Part shown: in pieces, positions 1-12,703 of the stretch
Numbering within the stretch: position 1 is the first letter of the stretch
How the letters are laid out: each line of letters opens with the position of its first letter
NCBI GenBank assembly: GCA_030142905.1
Contig: JASJOG010000020.1
Location: forward strand, 1,055,001 to 1,119,000
Origin: Heliopora coerulea
Taxonomy: Eukaryota; Cnidaria; Anthozoa; Scleralcyonacea; Helioporidae
DNA: 64,000 bases
Reading direction: 5' to 3'
Notes under the pieces: generated by a model
The model's database searches: none
Told to the model about the DNA's origin: nothing
Seen by the model: the letters and a program-made list of their open reading frames with translations, nothing else
Made by a program: the position numbers and the translations under genes

Positions 1-2202
1 GCAGCTCCTCTAAATTGTGCCCTTGCAACCATGGTTAATGCTGTTAGTCCAGTTATAGATTTAGCTTGTTTGGAAAAAGAGAGGAAAGCAAACAGTAAAA
101 AGACAGCTTTGGTTCAGGTGATTTTCTATGCTCTGTAACTTGTATCTGCACCATGGCATTGATGTTTCATAAAGAAGCCCATACACCAGCCCATTTAATA
201 GTAACTGCACTGATTTTTTCTTATATTTCACCATTAACTCAAGTATAAAAAATCAAGAGTCACCAACATAGGTAAGGGGGACATTTAAGCCAATAAGGCT
301 GTATGTGGGATCAGAATTTGGACAATTGGTAAGTCAAAATTTTTTTTGATTGGTTTATCCCTAGTAGGAAGTCAGCTCTAACAGACATCTTATAAATTAA
401 ATGTTCTCTTGGGTTTTTATTAATATCAATTAAACGTATTACAGGGAGCTGGTTTACTTGGTTTATATGCCAGCATATTATTTAAGGAAGCTGGTTTTCA
501 TCAAACTTATTGTTCTGATGTTAATCATGATCGACTTGACATGATTTCAAAATTTGGACCATTGCCAATAAAATCAGGTAAGAAATTGCATTCTTGTTTA
601 TCCCATAAGATGTATCTATATCATAACTTTTTGAACTTGGTTTAATTTACATGTATAGGAAGCAAGGAGGAGCATATTTTAGAAAATGATTCTGTTGATG
701 TTGTGCTTGAGGTAAGGAACCAGATTTTGGTGATTAAAATTATAACATAGTCGGCAAAGTATTTTTAGTGTTATGGGGTAAATTTGTTCATTGCTATAAA
801 ATGAACTCACTGAATGTTTTCACAAAATATGTGATATAAACTCTGTCCAACAAATGCTTTGAGTATATATCTTTATGTGAGTAGAACTTTAAAAGGAATA
901 CAAGAGTTTGGAACAGAGAGTAAAACTGACTAGAATTCAAAAGGATGAAACTGAGCCTTTACATGTAAAATGGTGCATTGTGGTGTTTAGACAATTGGTC
1001 CATATTTTATGCAACCATATATAATAAGTGCATATAAAACATTCTCAAGTCATACTCTCGTTGATACCCATCTTTGTTTGATTCAGGCTTTAACCTACTG
1101 ATATATAATGAAAAATGGGAACGCAGCTATTAGAATATGTAGGCCCTGTTTTTATGTTTTTGTTTGTTGTGTGCTTTAGGCATGTGGTGAGAGAAGTGTA
1201 TTTAATGAGGGAATGAGAGTTGTCAAGCCAGGTGGTACATATATTCTCACTGGAATGGTGCACCCTGATTCCATGCTTGATGTCACAGTTGAGCAGATCA
1301 TTGAAAAGTGCCTAACCATACATGGTAAGAAAAAGGGAGTTGGTAATGTACAATCACTAAGTCATGTCACCCCTAACACACTGAGAAAATCTTAACCACT
1401 ACCACAGGATGGGACAAAATTTATTGAGGGAAGCATAAATGAGATATCAGGAAAATTTTCATATTTTTGCATGAGCACCTACTGCTGGCTCACTAAGCAA
1501 TCCAAACTCACCCTAAGCAAGGGTCACTCACCCCTTTTACCAGCCATATAGTGGGACTCACCTGATAGCAGGTAAATGAAACATTGATATGCTGAGGAAA
1601 TGACCACCCCCTGAAAACTCACACGTAGCTTGATGGGCGGTAAGGTCCACTATTACTGTTGTTTTGAGATATGTCTTTTTGGTGCTTGAGAACTACCAAT
1701 TTCAACAAAAAAGCAACTAAAAAAGCATGTTTCCAGGACAAAATTTGCAGACAACAAGGAGGTTAGGGTGGCAACTGTCTCTCTGGCATCGAAGCCATTG
1801 TGCTTTGCTTCATGTTTGACATCCTTTGCTCTTGACAGGACTCTATTAAATCCGACTTTGACTGGTGATTAAGTACCAACATGCATAGCTTATTTCAAAG
1901 ATACACATACCTTCCAGCTTAACTCTTGTGCATAAATACGTAGTACCATGTTCACCATAACACCAGACCCCATTCAAATGGAGTTAACCATTCTCGCTCT
2001 TTCTTTGTTCAATCAAGGTATTCACAACTATGGTCCATCACATCTTGACCTAGCGGTGAAATTTCTGAGCAACACCGTGAATAAATATCCATATGAGGAT
2101 CTTATCAGTCCACCATTTAGTCTAAAACAAATAAACCAAGCTGTGGAACTTGCAAAGAAACAAACATACTTTCGTGTTTCAGTTGAGCCAGGAGAAACCT
2201 GA
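1..2202 (+). CDS. MDR-family zinc-type alcohol dehydrogenase, C-terminal half (5' end outside window)
   Basis: Five exons join in frame: 1-117, 445-577, 659-711, 1180-1324 and 2018-2202 (stop TGA 2200-2202), giving 210 visible residues. Introns are GT-AG and phases agree (0,1,0,1). The first exon holds an A-A-P-L-N-C-A-L-A-T segment typical of the helix before the Rossmann fold. Exon 2 opens with the nucleotide-binding glycine motif GAGLLGLYAS, followed by C-S-D-V-N-H-D-R, whose Asp is expected to bind the NAD ribose. Exon 4 has V-V-K-P-G-G-T-Y-I-L-T-G and exon 5 I-H-N-Y-G-P-S-H-L, both usual for medium-chain dehydrogenases. The N-C-A-(L/T)-A-T signature recalls the bacterial dehydrogenases associated with phosphonate catabolism; that link is inference and the substrate is unknown. 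The catalytic zinc ligands lie upstream and cannot be checked. Position 1-4 is gcag, so the left exon border could be at 5, but the protein pattern favours coding through position 1. Confidence 0.82.
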
Positions 2203-4427
2203 TAAGTAAGTTGCCAATGACAGTAAAAAACATGAAGGACTAAACGAAACTTCGAACTGCTCGTGGTGGTATTTAAAAAGAAATTCTGCAGTCTATTTCT
2301 AAAGGGAAAGAAGTGCTTTCACAGCTGAATGACCTCCATATACTATAGAGATTTGAATTTGAATTTATTAAGAGATATACCATAAATGGATCTTCCAGTT
2401 ATTCTTTAGGCTAATTGATGCAATTGTGGATTGACCATAGCTGTGTAAATAGTCAAATATCAAATAAGAAAATGGCAGCATCACTAGAATTATTTATGAA
2501 CTTTTAAAGTGAATTAAATTAATATATTAATGAGCTAATTCACTTGCGTTTCGTTATTATTGTACATTATAGCAGCTATTTTGTGAGACTTCAAATTATG
2601 ACGGAAAATCTTCATCATCATCTTGACCCTTGGCCATGATCATCATGATCACATTATTATCATCGATACCATCATTATCGTTATTATCATCATAACAATC
2701 ATCAATATCGTCATCATTGTCAGTTTGTCCTGTAGTTTAAATTCCAAAAGTCGCTATCGCATCGTGTAAACAAGCGTTTAAATTTTGCTTAGATGGACCA
2801 GGTTTACCAGTATCACGAGGATAGTATTCTGATCAAGATCTTACCATTGCAGTAAAGGACATCACATTCGCCATCACATTCGCTTTTGGTTATACGAAAC
2901 GCCTAATGTTAATTTAAATTATATCCTGTAAAGCCAAAGGAAAATTTTCGAGTCCCAAGTAGGTAAACTGACGTTTAAAACTGTCAAGCACAACTCAAGC
3001 AACTCTGGTAACACGCCTAACTTTGATTATCTTGTTATTGTAAAAGAAGTGGCGAAACAAACGGTCAAGTGGGCCTTAACGTATACTTGAACAAGAAGCA
3101 TATGAAGATGATTTTGGGTTTGAAACACAGATGAGCCAATGTCTAACCTGTCTACGAAACCTTGTTAAAAATATTATCTTGTTACTATCTTAGCTTCTCG
3201 GCTTCTCTACGTCTATGTACGTCCTGTTTCAGTTCATTATCGGTAAAGATACTGTTTGCCTGTGAATTACGTTTCTACTTAACGAGGTAAATTCCTTCGA
3301 CTAACGGAACACTTTCGTTACTGGTCAAAATCATGTTCCTAGTTGATCAGCATAAATAATTTTTTTTCCAATTTTCGGTTTCACATTGAAATTAATGTAA
3401 TTGACTCAGTGTCATGCGTATGACCGATTTTCTAAATTTGTGAAAATGACCCTTTCATCTGGGATGCCGACGGACCAGTGGACGTGAGTGTGTAATTACT
3501 GTAAGTTGTGACCCTTAGTGGTATATTTAACACGAATATTTAGTGCTATTTATCAACATGAGCTCACGTCTAAATATAATCTTAGAGTGAAATGTGTATA
3601 AATGCGTGGAACCACTTGACATTGTTCTATTGTTAATGCATAACTGTCTTTAAATCTTTAATCACTGGACACGGTGTAGCAGATGTGGACACGCTTGCCT
3701 TTGTGTTATTTTTAACAGATGAATGCTTGGTTAATGTGGTACTCAACTAGGATAATTGCCTCGTTGCGATTTCAGTAAGAGGAAAGTTTAAATTCGATTT
3801 AGAATTTCAACTCCTTTCTGTCCTGACAGTCCTTTTGCTATCTTACATTGGCCAGCGCCTGACAATTTTGTTCACGAAGGAAGAGTTCTGTACAAGAAAG
3901 AGTTAAACGTGTGACATATCTGGAACGGGGGGGGTAGCATGTTTACATGGTCGCTTAGATTTTGAATGTAAGCAGACGAAACAATCGGCACAAATCGTGA
4001 CGTTTATTCAACTTACGTCGGAACTATGAACGTTCCGACATCGTTGAACAATATTAGCCAACATCGTTGTCACGTGCACTAAACGATCTGATATTTCTTG
4101 CGCCTCATCATTTGTCGGACAAAATGTTTCACCTAAAGCTAACTAACTTTTATTACTGGACAAAATTGCTAGCCAACGTTGTACCATAGTGTTCGAAAGT
4201 TCAGTTGGGACTATACTCCACGTTAGTATTAAAAGCCGCTGCTGTATTTATTTGACAAAATTAAAAGTCTTAAAAGTCCTTTTGACCGATTTTAAAATCT
4301 GTGGCTAACATTTTAGAGGAGGATATACCCGAAAACCACTTCAATACATTAGCGGTTCCCAAGTCAATAATTTTCTGACATGAGTTATGATTGATGGCAA
4401 ATGGTCGCGAATTTTACGTGACCCATA
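2203..4427. other. Gene-free stretch after the dehydrogenase
   Basis: No open frame with a recognisable domain or credible splice context was found on either strand. The first few hundred bases are presumably the 3' untranslated region of the dehydrogenase, though no canonical AATAAA is obvious close to the stop. The only clear structure is the ATC-rich microsatellite listed separately. Confidence 0.5.
2612..2712. repeat. Degenerate (ATC/TTA)n microsatellite
   Basis: A run of imperfect catcat, atcatt and ttatc units with a few interruptions covers about 100 bp. It is simple sequence without coding features. Confidence 0.75.
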
Positions 4428-4612
4428 AGGCCATTTCTAAATGACCTTTTCCCTCAACTCAGAGACGACGCTTGGCGCTAAATCTTTCCCACGAAAATCA
4501 GCTTTATTGACATGTGAATGAAAGCTGATTTTCTTTTGAACGTTTACGCGCCAAGCCTCGTTTCAAAGTCAACGGAAAAGGTAATTCGAAAACGGCTCAT
4601 TTCCAAGAACTA
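4428..4612. mobile_element. Foldback MITE-like inverted repeat
   Basis: Two arms of roughly 75-80 bp are imperfect reverse complements. The inner parts match exactly over 13 bp (gaaaatcagcttt near 4494 and aaagctgattttc near 4521). Farther out, gcttggcgc pairs with gcgccaagc, and accttttcc pairs with ggaaaaggt. The structure suggests a non-autonomous DNA transposon; no target duplication or superfamily could be assigned. Confidence 0.65.
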
Positions 4613-7600
4613 AGACTTGGAGAGGAGAAAATCACTCTGCCTCAAAGCCTGAAGAGATAGGCTGTATCTTTTCAATATTATTCCGCTCTATTCCTAAGGT
4701 TATTCCAGATTAACTTATTAAAGCCTTCCCACAGGAAATCTATATTCCACGTTAATCCAGTGGATAGTCATCACTCGGCGCTGTTTCACCCCAGGACAGG
4801 GAGAAAAACGTTTGTTTTATATCACTTGTATTAACTGCGTCATTGAGCTCCCAATTACGTCACTTGTGTTGACCTTGAGCGGGAATAATCCTGAAAGTCG
4901 GAGACAAAAGAAAATCTCGCATAATCTGGAAAACATTCGCAGGACCTCATGAGACGACTTCTTGCTGAGCAGGCGTTAAAATACGTACGCACGACTTTAT
5001 TTTAGGAGAAAAAGTTGGACGATAGGCAAACGTTTGCCAAGCTGAAATCCTCAGACAATGTTTTCGAATCGATGGCGAGGATCGAATCCAAGCAGTTGCT
5101 TCCATATGACACTAATTCTAAAACGACGTTAATTCTGTGCATCATCGTTAGCCTGCGCGAACTTGGTTAATTGGTAATTACTACATTTGTCATCGACATG
5201 CTACAACAGCCATTCAGATTAAAAAACAAACTCCCACGGGTTAGTTTTCACGCCAAGTAGAAATCCACCTTAGCAGTTCTAATGACAATGACCGGATTGA
5301 TCTGTGCGCAGGCTTTCACGAATGGGAAAAACTGACCGTAGTATCGGCGGGCCACAGTTCCAGTGTTACGTTCGATATTTTTATCCGCAAGAATTCGCTG
5401 CATTTTCGCCAATGAATCGAACCCAACCGCAAAGTTTGCTTAATAGGGTCCGCAGTTCAAGTGAGCGCAAAAGGTTGATTTTCCTGTTGTAATCAAGTTT
5501 GAGGATGCTTTACGGACTTTAACCCATAAACTTTGAGCAGGTGTTTGAAACAAGTGGAAGAGACTTGTAGTTAATCTTGCTGTGCTCTACATTTGTACTA
5601 TCTTGGGTGGTAGCTTTTCAAGCACGTCCAAGGACAATCAAACCGTCTGACGAACCTTGATCATGATTCAATCATGCAAGTGGACACTGTTTGCCTCTTT
5701 ACTTGGCTATCTAAATTTTGTGGTTTTTTACATTTGTGTCTCGTTTTTCAAGGGTTTTCCAGTGAAGCAACCATGGGTACAAACAAAAAAATTTCATTCT
5801 TGCCTTCATTCCTGGGGACGTCGTAAGTGACGGCACGCCAGTCAGTTCCGTCATACCTGCTTGGCCGTCTAATGGCTGTTGTCCCTGCACTGACCTTTGC
5901 GCTTACTTTATGCTTCTTTTCCTGTCCTGCGCCCTTCATTTTAAGTAGCGCAAGCACAAAATGCTCTCTCTTTCTCTCTCCAGCCCGCTAGCTTTAATTC
6001 GAACGAGAAACACTTTTCCGCGAGACCATCAACTTCGTTACGTAAAGTAAACTGCGTCTCTCCTTGCACTTGTACCATGCTTTATGTTCTACATGTGTAT
6101 CATGGTGGATAAAGATTTTAGCGGCCATGTAAACAATCCCGCAGTTGCTTCTGTCATTTGAAAACTTTCGTAATTGCCCTCCTGCAACCTTCATGTTTTC
6201 CTCCATATGAATCAAAGTGAAGTTAAAAAGTTATAACAGGTTACCTCATACTTCTGGGTTTGCTTCGTTTGACTGAACCCTCTTGTGCACGAGGTCTATG
6301 ATCCTCCACAGCTTTTTACCTCGCCCCTCACCTGGTGTGAAAATCCAACTACTAGCCACAGTTGTTCGAAAGAAAGTGCTCGATAGAAGTGCCCAGCTGT
6401 TTAGCTCATTAACGCTCACTATCCCACACATAGCATACCAAGAACAAGGCAATAAATGAGAGAAAAAAAAACAAAAACAGTGGTAAAAAAAAATAATAAA
6501 AGAAAAAAATTCAGGCCTTCAAAGGTAAAGGGTGGGGTATTTTTAGCGGGAAACGTAGCGTCGTTACTCCAAGATGTCCAAGATTTAGGGCTGGCCCGAC
6601 AACGCTGATGGGGTGCACGCACATGGTTCTGGTACATAGATCAGTTTTTGTTTTTCACTTTAGTCTCTGGTTTTTAGGATTCCTCTATGATTTTGCACTA
6701 TTTTATATTTTCTTAAAGACTGTCATATTTGTTCGAAATAACATCAAAGTGCTGTTCATCACGCCTTGGCAATCTAGTGACTGAGCAGTTGGCTTGCGCA
6801 TGGGCCAAAGAGTAAGTCACAAGACAACCTTTGTACCACCGGCTGCTGAAGACTCTTGTGTGTTCCCACCCACTGTCAACTTAATACAGGAAGATGTTAA
6901 GAAGTCCATCATTAGCTGGGATAACTAACATTGGTCAAGAGGTCTCGCGGTGTTGACTGACTTAATGATTTAGTTTAAATTTAATTTGCTCATTGTTCGC
7001 GTTTCCTTTTGTTGATTAACCAAACGCAAACTCTGCGGACTAGGCTGATGATTCCTCTTTCCTGTCCTCGCCCAACTATACCAGCAGGACAAATCAATTT
7101 CAATTAACTCAGGAAAACAAGTTAGGAAAACACGGATGTGAAAATGTCCACATTGGTGACCTTTTTGTGCGTGAACGTGACCTGTTCACTCTCTATTGTA
7201 ATGTAAGTCGACCTACTTCAACTAGTCGATAGTTTTTCAGCACGAACAAAATAGGGCAATGCGTTTCGACTCAGATCACGCCAAAATGGATGCTTGATTA
7301 CTCGGAAATTAATGTATTTTCCAAGACAACCTTTCCAATGTAAACCTATTGGCAAGAAAATAACTAACAATATTTAATTAGATTGAAACTACAGAGTTGG
7401 GCTAAGGTTTGACAACACAACTCTGGAAGCTTAGTACCAAGTTAAAATGTTTTTCTGGGGAAAACCAGACAAGACTAGTAACTCGGAAAGATGAAACGTT
7501 AGCCCGACTTTCTACGAATGAAAAGTAAACGAGGCGCAGGCGAGTTGATGATTTGTTCATAGAAGAAATCAAGATACAATCTTCGTTTTCAAGACCAGTG

Positions 7601-9190
7601 AGCTCACGATCCTGGTTTATCAGCGAATTCTAAACGTTGAGAGAACCATTCAGGTTCAACGTCGATATTCTTGCTGCGTGCTGCGCAAAGAACCAACTTT
7701 GAGCTTTAAAGAATTCAATGCACGCTCTTTGAGTAGCTACCTCCTCTCTTCAAGTCTTTGTAACTGGTATGAAAGGAAACACCACAATGAAATTGGATTC
7801 AGACGAGACCCAAAGTAACTCTCGTGCTGAAACGCTGGGTGGGGATCAGGAAACCGGAATTCCAAAGTGAATTGAGTACTATGCCAGTTTCTAGTAAAAT
7901 AACTAGCCTGACATATAAAGAAATCTCGTAATCAAAATTAATGCCCAGGAGATAATTTTTAACGCAGGCAAAATCAGAATTCTTTAATGTAGCTAACGTA
8001 AAGAAGTCTAGGTTTTCTCCTTTTCGAATTTCATAGTTCCAAAGAAATAGCAGACGGCTGAATAAAATCCCAGGAGGGCAGGAACGTGGGTGATAGGATA
8101 AGCTAACCTTTCTCAAGGATGGCGAAATATATTGTCTGGTGAGAGACTGGTGACAGATTGGAAAACTTTGCTAATATTGTGACTCAGAAGCTGGGTCAGT
8201 AAATGAAATAATACAACTTAATGAAAGCATTTTTTGTTCCTATTTAACTAAGGATGAACTTGTCGAAGATCGACCGCTGTTGCTTCAGTCCTTCCACGCC
8301 TTCCCCAGCAGGATTCCAGCTGTAGTAGCGCGTGTTGCTGAAACTTTAGAAGACACTTTCTGACATTGGTAAACAAAGTTTGTGTTTATGTTATCACCTA
8401 GCAATAAGATCAGTAGCCAAACGACGTTCAACAAATATTTCTCGGGAGTCGAGATGCAGATCACGCTCTTCCTCAGTGGTTCAAACTTTGGTTATATTTA
8501 TTTCGACACGATACTATAGTAAATGTGTTGTATCTAGGTATATTATCACGCGATTTCCGCTTTTCGTAATGACTTCCTGCATTGTCATTCTTTAAGACCA
8601 AGATCAAAATAACAGATATTTTTTGCTCAAAGAACTTGAAATGTGTTATTGTTTACTAATACGACTATGACTAAATTAAATCAGTAACATTACTGAAACA
8701 GGCGGGGGTGATCGGTCATTTCAAGCTCGTTTCAGTTTCTGACAGGATGATGACTGGCGGTTTCACATTCGAACCATGTCGAAACTCACGCTTCGTTTCC
8801 ATGCTGAAGAGCAATTAATACAATTAGTATAACGCTAGGTAACTGGACATTGCTAGTACAAATAATTCAGTTCAGAATTAAAATCAGTGCTCGCCTCGGC
8901 AAATCGGAAATTACGCGGTTTAAGTCACGCTCATTTGACAAACGTGGCGATTTTCGCGTAAAATTTATTCACCGGAAACCAGACACTCAAGCTTCCGCGG
9001 GGATTATGAACGAAATAAAATCGAATACTTTTGGTCGAAATGAGGGCGATATCTTGGCTTCTACCAGTTTTTAGTTGTCCACAGTATCAAGCAATGTAGC
9101 CACTGAACAATGAAGAATATCGGCAACGGTTAATAAGGTTTACCAATATAGGAAATGAGAATAATTTACTCTATGAATCATTCCTTCGAA
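4613..9190. other. Long intergenic region with no recognised gene
   Basis: Both strands were read for exon-like open frames with splice sites and for known domains; none was found. The open frames present are short, lack domain signatures and do not chain into gene models. Regulatory DNA for the LARP6 gene may lie in the right-hand part. Confidence 0.5.
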
Positions 9191-9211
9191 CCGGAAAGGA
9201 ACTTGAGATGT

Positions 9212-9219
9212 TGACGTCA
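9212..9219. promoter_or_regulatory. Perfect cAMP response element TGACGTCA
   Basis: The palindrome TGACGTCA is the consensus site for CREB/ATF bZIP factors. It sits 37 bp upstream of the TATA box of the LARP6 gene, a position usual for functional CREs. Binding itself is inferred. Confidence 0.6.
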
Positions 9220-9255
9220 CGCCAAGAGTTCAGCCGAGGTTGTGTTATGTTTGTG

Positions 9256-9263
9256 TATAAATA
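9256..9263 (+). promoter_or_regulatory. TATA box of the LARP6 gene
   Basis: TATAAATA matches the TATA consensus and lies 106 bp upstream of the inferred ATG. Transcription would start near 9285-9300, around the pyrimidine-rich caactctctcagt. The spacing to the CRE and to the ORF supports a genuine core promoter. Confidence 0.65.
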
Positions 9264-9368
9264 AGAATAGGAACAGTAGTCCAAACTTGTTTCAACTCTC
9301 TCAGTTGAGTGGGCTGTTGGGAATATTTTGGCGAGCGAAGCCAAGTTTTCCTTGATTCATCTAAAGCT

Positions 9369-10700
9369 ATGGAGGACAAAAAAGACAGCACACTTTCAGA
9401 GATTCAGCTACAAACCCCTGAAGTTATCATCACCAAAGCGGATTCGAGCCGTTCGAGCTCTTCAACTAGCGAGGACGACCAGGAACACGGTTACATTGGA
9501 AGCAACGGAAGTTTTTTGGAATCTCACTCAGAAAACGAGTTTACGAAAGCCAGTTCGAGCCCTTATCAGGCGCCGAGTGAGGAGACGAAAGAGAAGATTC
9601 GTGGTCAGGTCGAGTACTACATGAGTGACCAAAACCTCTCCAAAGACGCCTTTCTGTTAAAGCACGTTCGTCGCCACAAGGAAGGTTTCGTAAACATCAA
9701 GTTGATCACGTCCTTTAAGAAAGTTAAAAACCTGACGAAAGACTACAGGGTGGTCGCCGAAAGTCTTCGAGACTCAGAGCTATTGGTCATGAATACGGAA
9801 AACACGAAAGTACGACGAAAGAAACCGTTGCCGCCAGAACTTGGTGAGAGAAATCCCAGCCGAACAGTTGTTGCCACTCGACTTCCCATGGCTGAACCTA
9901 CCATAGAGAAAGTGGCGGAGATTTTCTCTAAATTTGGCCCAATTGCCGTAGTTCGAATTGTACGCTTAGGGAAAAACGTCCCGCCAGAATGCAAGTTCCA
10001 CTTCGTCAGCCATCCAGAACTGACCAACCAGGTCTGCGCCGTTATTGAATTCGAAACAATGGCTGCCGCTGCCAGAGCGTGTTCGGAGCTAAACCAAAGC
10101 GAGTTGACCGTTACTGAACTCGTTCGTAGCACCAAAATCACGAAGAGCAAGAAAGACAAAGAGAACAAACTGGATGGTGACGATTCTGACAAAGTGAAGG
10201 ATTCAGGTGCTGAGGAGAAGACTGGAAAAAGGAGAAGGAAAAAGAAAAAGGATAAAAGTGGCCCCAAAAGGGACAAGCGGTTAGATCAGTTGGTAAAGGG
10301 ATCTGGCGACGAGGGGCATACGAGTTCTTCTGACAATGAAAATCCTTTCACATCCTTTAGTAGCTACAGGAGGCGTTATACTTCTGGCACATCTGATGGC
10401 CAAAGCCCTAAGCCAAGACGAGCTAATCAGAAGGGGGGTTCCGTTGTTAGCAGTTCGAGCCCGGCAACCAGCCCTGAGACACGGCGACGAACCCCAGGTT
10501 ATTCATCTGATGGCAGTAATCCGAGCAGAAGTCCTGTAACACAACGACGTCTTGCTGCACAAGGACAAAGCCCCTTAGCAGCAAATGCAGATCACAAAAT
10601 GGTCCAAACCCTTGGAGTATTGCGTCAACCAAGAGGGCCAGATGGTACAAAAGGTTTTAGTGGTGGTGGACGCAGAAGGATCATTGGTGTGAGTGCTTAA
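9369..10700 (+). CDS. LARP6: La-related protein 6 (LARP6), intronless
   Basis: An uninterrupted frame of 443 codons ends at TAA 10698-10700. The frame is open upstream to a GTG at 9309, but eukaryotic initiation should use ATG 9369, which has a strong context (GCTATGG). Domains in order: Ser/Glu-rich N-terminus (1-65); La motif (about 70-152, containing V-E-Y-Y-M-S-D-Q-N-L and F-V-N-I-K-L-I); RRM-like domain (about 163-245, starting T-V-V-A-T-R-L-P); Lys/Arg-rich linker (about 260-315); Ser-rich low-complexity segment; and a SUZ-C type tail (about 414-437, L-R-Q-P-R-G-P-D-G-T-K-G-F). In other animals LARP6 binds structured mRNA elements, for example in collagen mRNAs, and controls localisation and translation. 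The combination of La motif, divergent RRM and SUZ-C separates it from La and LARP1/4/7. It has no introns, so an ancient retrocopy is possible, but it keeps a full ORF and its own promoter. Confidence 0.94.
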   Translation: MEDKKDSTLSEIQLQTPEVIITKADSSRSSSSTSEDDQEHGYIGSNGSFLESHSENEFTKASSSPYQAPSEETKEKIRGQVEYYMSDQNLSKDAFLLKHVRRHKEGFVNIKLITSFKKVKNLTKDYRVVAESLRDSELLVMNTENTKVRRKKPLPPELGERNPSRTVVATRLPMAEPTIEKVAEIFSKFGPIAVVRIVRLGKNVPPECKFHFVSHPELTNQVCAVIEFETMAAAARACSELNQSELTVTELVRSTKITKSKKDKENKLDGDDSDKVKDSGAEEKTGKRRRKKKKDKSGPKRDKRLDQLVKGSGDEGHTSSSDNENPFTSFSSYRRRYTSGTSDGQSPKPRRANQKGGSVVSSSSPATSPETRRRTPGYSSDGSNPSRSPVTQRRLAAQGQSPLAANADHKMVQTLGVLRQPRGPDGTKGFSGGGRRRIIGVSA

Positions 10701-10719
10701 CCCATACATTTGTTTTGTA

Positions 10720-10725
10720 AATAAA
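10720..10725 (+). terminator. Polyadenylation signal AATAAA of LARP6
   Basis: The canonical hexamer lies 20 bp after the stop codon, which would give a very short 3' untranslated region. Alternative distal signals cannot be excluded. Confidence 0.55.
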
Positions 10726-11191
10726 AAGTCAAGAATTTATTTTAGTTAACTGGAATTTCTAAAACATATTTATTGTACGTGATACCAAGATTTTATAGTT
10801 TCAGGAAAAATCCTTGCATGTACTTGGGAAAGGAATTCTTAGACATAAAAGCAAGCTGGCAGATTTGAGTTTGGCTTCAGAACTTTTCCAAAACTGATGT
10901 ATGTTTTAAGGTTCCACTAGGGGCTTGCTTTTATGCTTGCTTCACTCATGGAACACCAAAGCAGTCCCACATAATTGCATGGTTAAGGAACAATTCATCC
11001 TATGGTGCTTTTTTTGATGTATAAAGCAGCATAACTTGCTTTGTGTTTGAACCAAGTGTATGTCAGTAGTTTGAATCTTTATTTTGTGGGTCTTTATTTG
11101 CACGTCCAGTACAATCATCACTGGAGCAGAATTACTAGTTGATCTTATTAGTATTTTGTCAAGTTGGGTGGAAATTTGTAGGAATACATGA

Positions 11192-11225
<34 letters not shown>

Positions 11226-12703
11226 ATGTATATATTCAGGTTTTCACATTTTAGTGAAATAATCATCCTAGTATTTATAAACAGTTCTTTGAATGATGTA
11301 AAATATGAGAAAAATTGTACATATAACATTGACAACACCACCAAGACAGTTGCTGTTTCACAGTCTTCAATAAGTGATAGACAACTGTTAGAGTGAAAAT
11401 AGCATTGTGTGTATGTAGGGGTTTTTAAAACTACATTTGGTTGCAAAATATTCTTTTCAAACCTGCATTATTTGCATCAATATGTGTGTTTGACTACAGT
11501 TGGTAAATGTGTGACTGAAAAACAACAAAACAAAACAGTATTACTCCTTTCCTTAACTCTTGTATTTTACTCTGGCAAATGCTACACAATTTTACTTGTC
11601 AAGGAGAGACCTAAAGTTTTGAAAAGGTTGAGAGAACTGGCCTAATTCTTAAAGTATGGACTTGTTCAGAAGTTCCTTGAAACCTAGATGTACACAACTG
11701 TGCACCTGAATAGATCATGAATTTTGCATCACACTCAGTCTCATCTATTGCAGTGACACTGAGCAAGAACAAATGTTTTGTTTCTTGAATAAACGGGCAA
11801 AATCTGACTGTCTTAGTGCATAGAGCCAGTGAGGGGTTCAAAAGGGCATTGCAAAAGTATTGGCCATAGCAGTAAAGAAAAGGGGAATGAGGAGAAGAAC
11901 CAGGAACGTGGGAAAGGATGAAAAATAATGAAGAGAAAAACGGGAAGGAAGACAGGGTATGAAGTTTTGGTGTTGATGAACAGAAGAGTTACATTACTGT
12001 AAGTTTTGAACAGTAGTTCACTCCATTTTTCCAATCTCAATATGTACCTCTATGTATAAAAAAATAAAATTACCAGAAAGAGGAGTTCTGACGTCACCCT
12101 AAATGAAAAATTCTGGTGGTCGCGTAAAGTAAAATATAAAGGGATCGCCATTGTCTGGAAAGAGTTGAACTTACAAACACTTATTGGAAATCGCTGTCAC
12201 TTCAGTACTTCCATAGTGGCTGGTACGTTTGAAAGATAGGGCAAGAACTGCCAACGAACATCCTTGACAAATAATCAGGATAAGTAACGAGACTCGTCCA
12301 ATCGGGAGACGCGCTTTAAAATCTCAAGAGTTTGCCAGCGAAATGGAGAGTTGGTTTGCTTTGACATAACGCAGATGAGATACAATACGTTGCATCGTTC
12401 GTTGCTTTATTTGACGCAAAATATCACCTCGAGGTACAATTCGTATTTAAGAAATTGATTTACAATAAGTTACACTATTCAATTACGTCCAAAAGGCACG
12501 CGTTATTTCAAATAAATACAAAAAAAATGTATGCTATAGAAAAACAGTTCACTGTTTCTTAAAATTTGACAGACGCAAGTTGGTATATGAAACCATTAAT
12601 CGCTTTCCTAACATGGGTACTATTAACATTTGGAATGAAGACTGTACGAAGACTAAGAAAGCATTAAAAACTTTAACGGTGAACAAGGCCTACATTAAGC
12701 AGC
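10726..12703. other. Intergenic stretch after LARP6
   Basis: No gene is recognised. The region is AT-rich and contains a TA microsatellite near 11190. The first few hundred bases could belong to an extended LARP6 3' untranslated region. Confidence 0.45.
11188..11236. repeat. (TA)n microsatellite
   Basis: Alternating TA repeats continue into a short TATG-type run. The small open frames overlapping it are products of the repeat. Confidence 0.85.

Noticed and set aside
9309..9368. N-terminal extension of LARP6 from a GTG at 9309
   Set aside because: The codon is GTG, not ATG. The first ATG at 9369 has a strong context, and the extra 20 residues lie close to the expected transcription start.
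9743..10276. 177-codon minus-strand frame opposite LARP6
   Set aside because: It is antisense to a clear coding region and rich in Phe/Leu/Ser from reverse reading of Lys/Glu codons.
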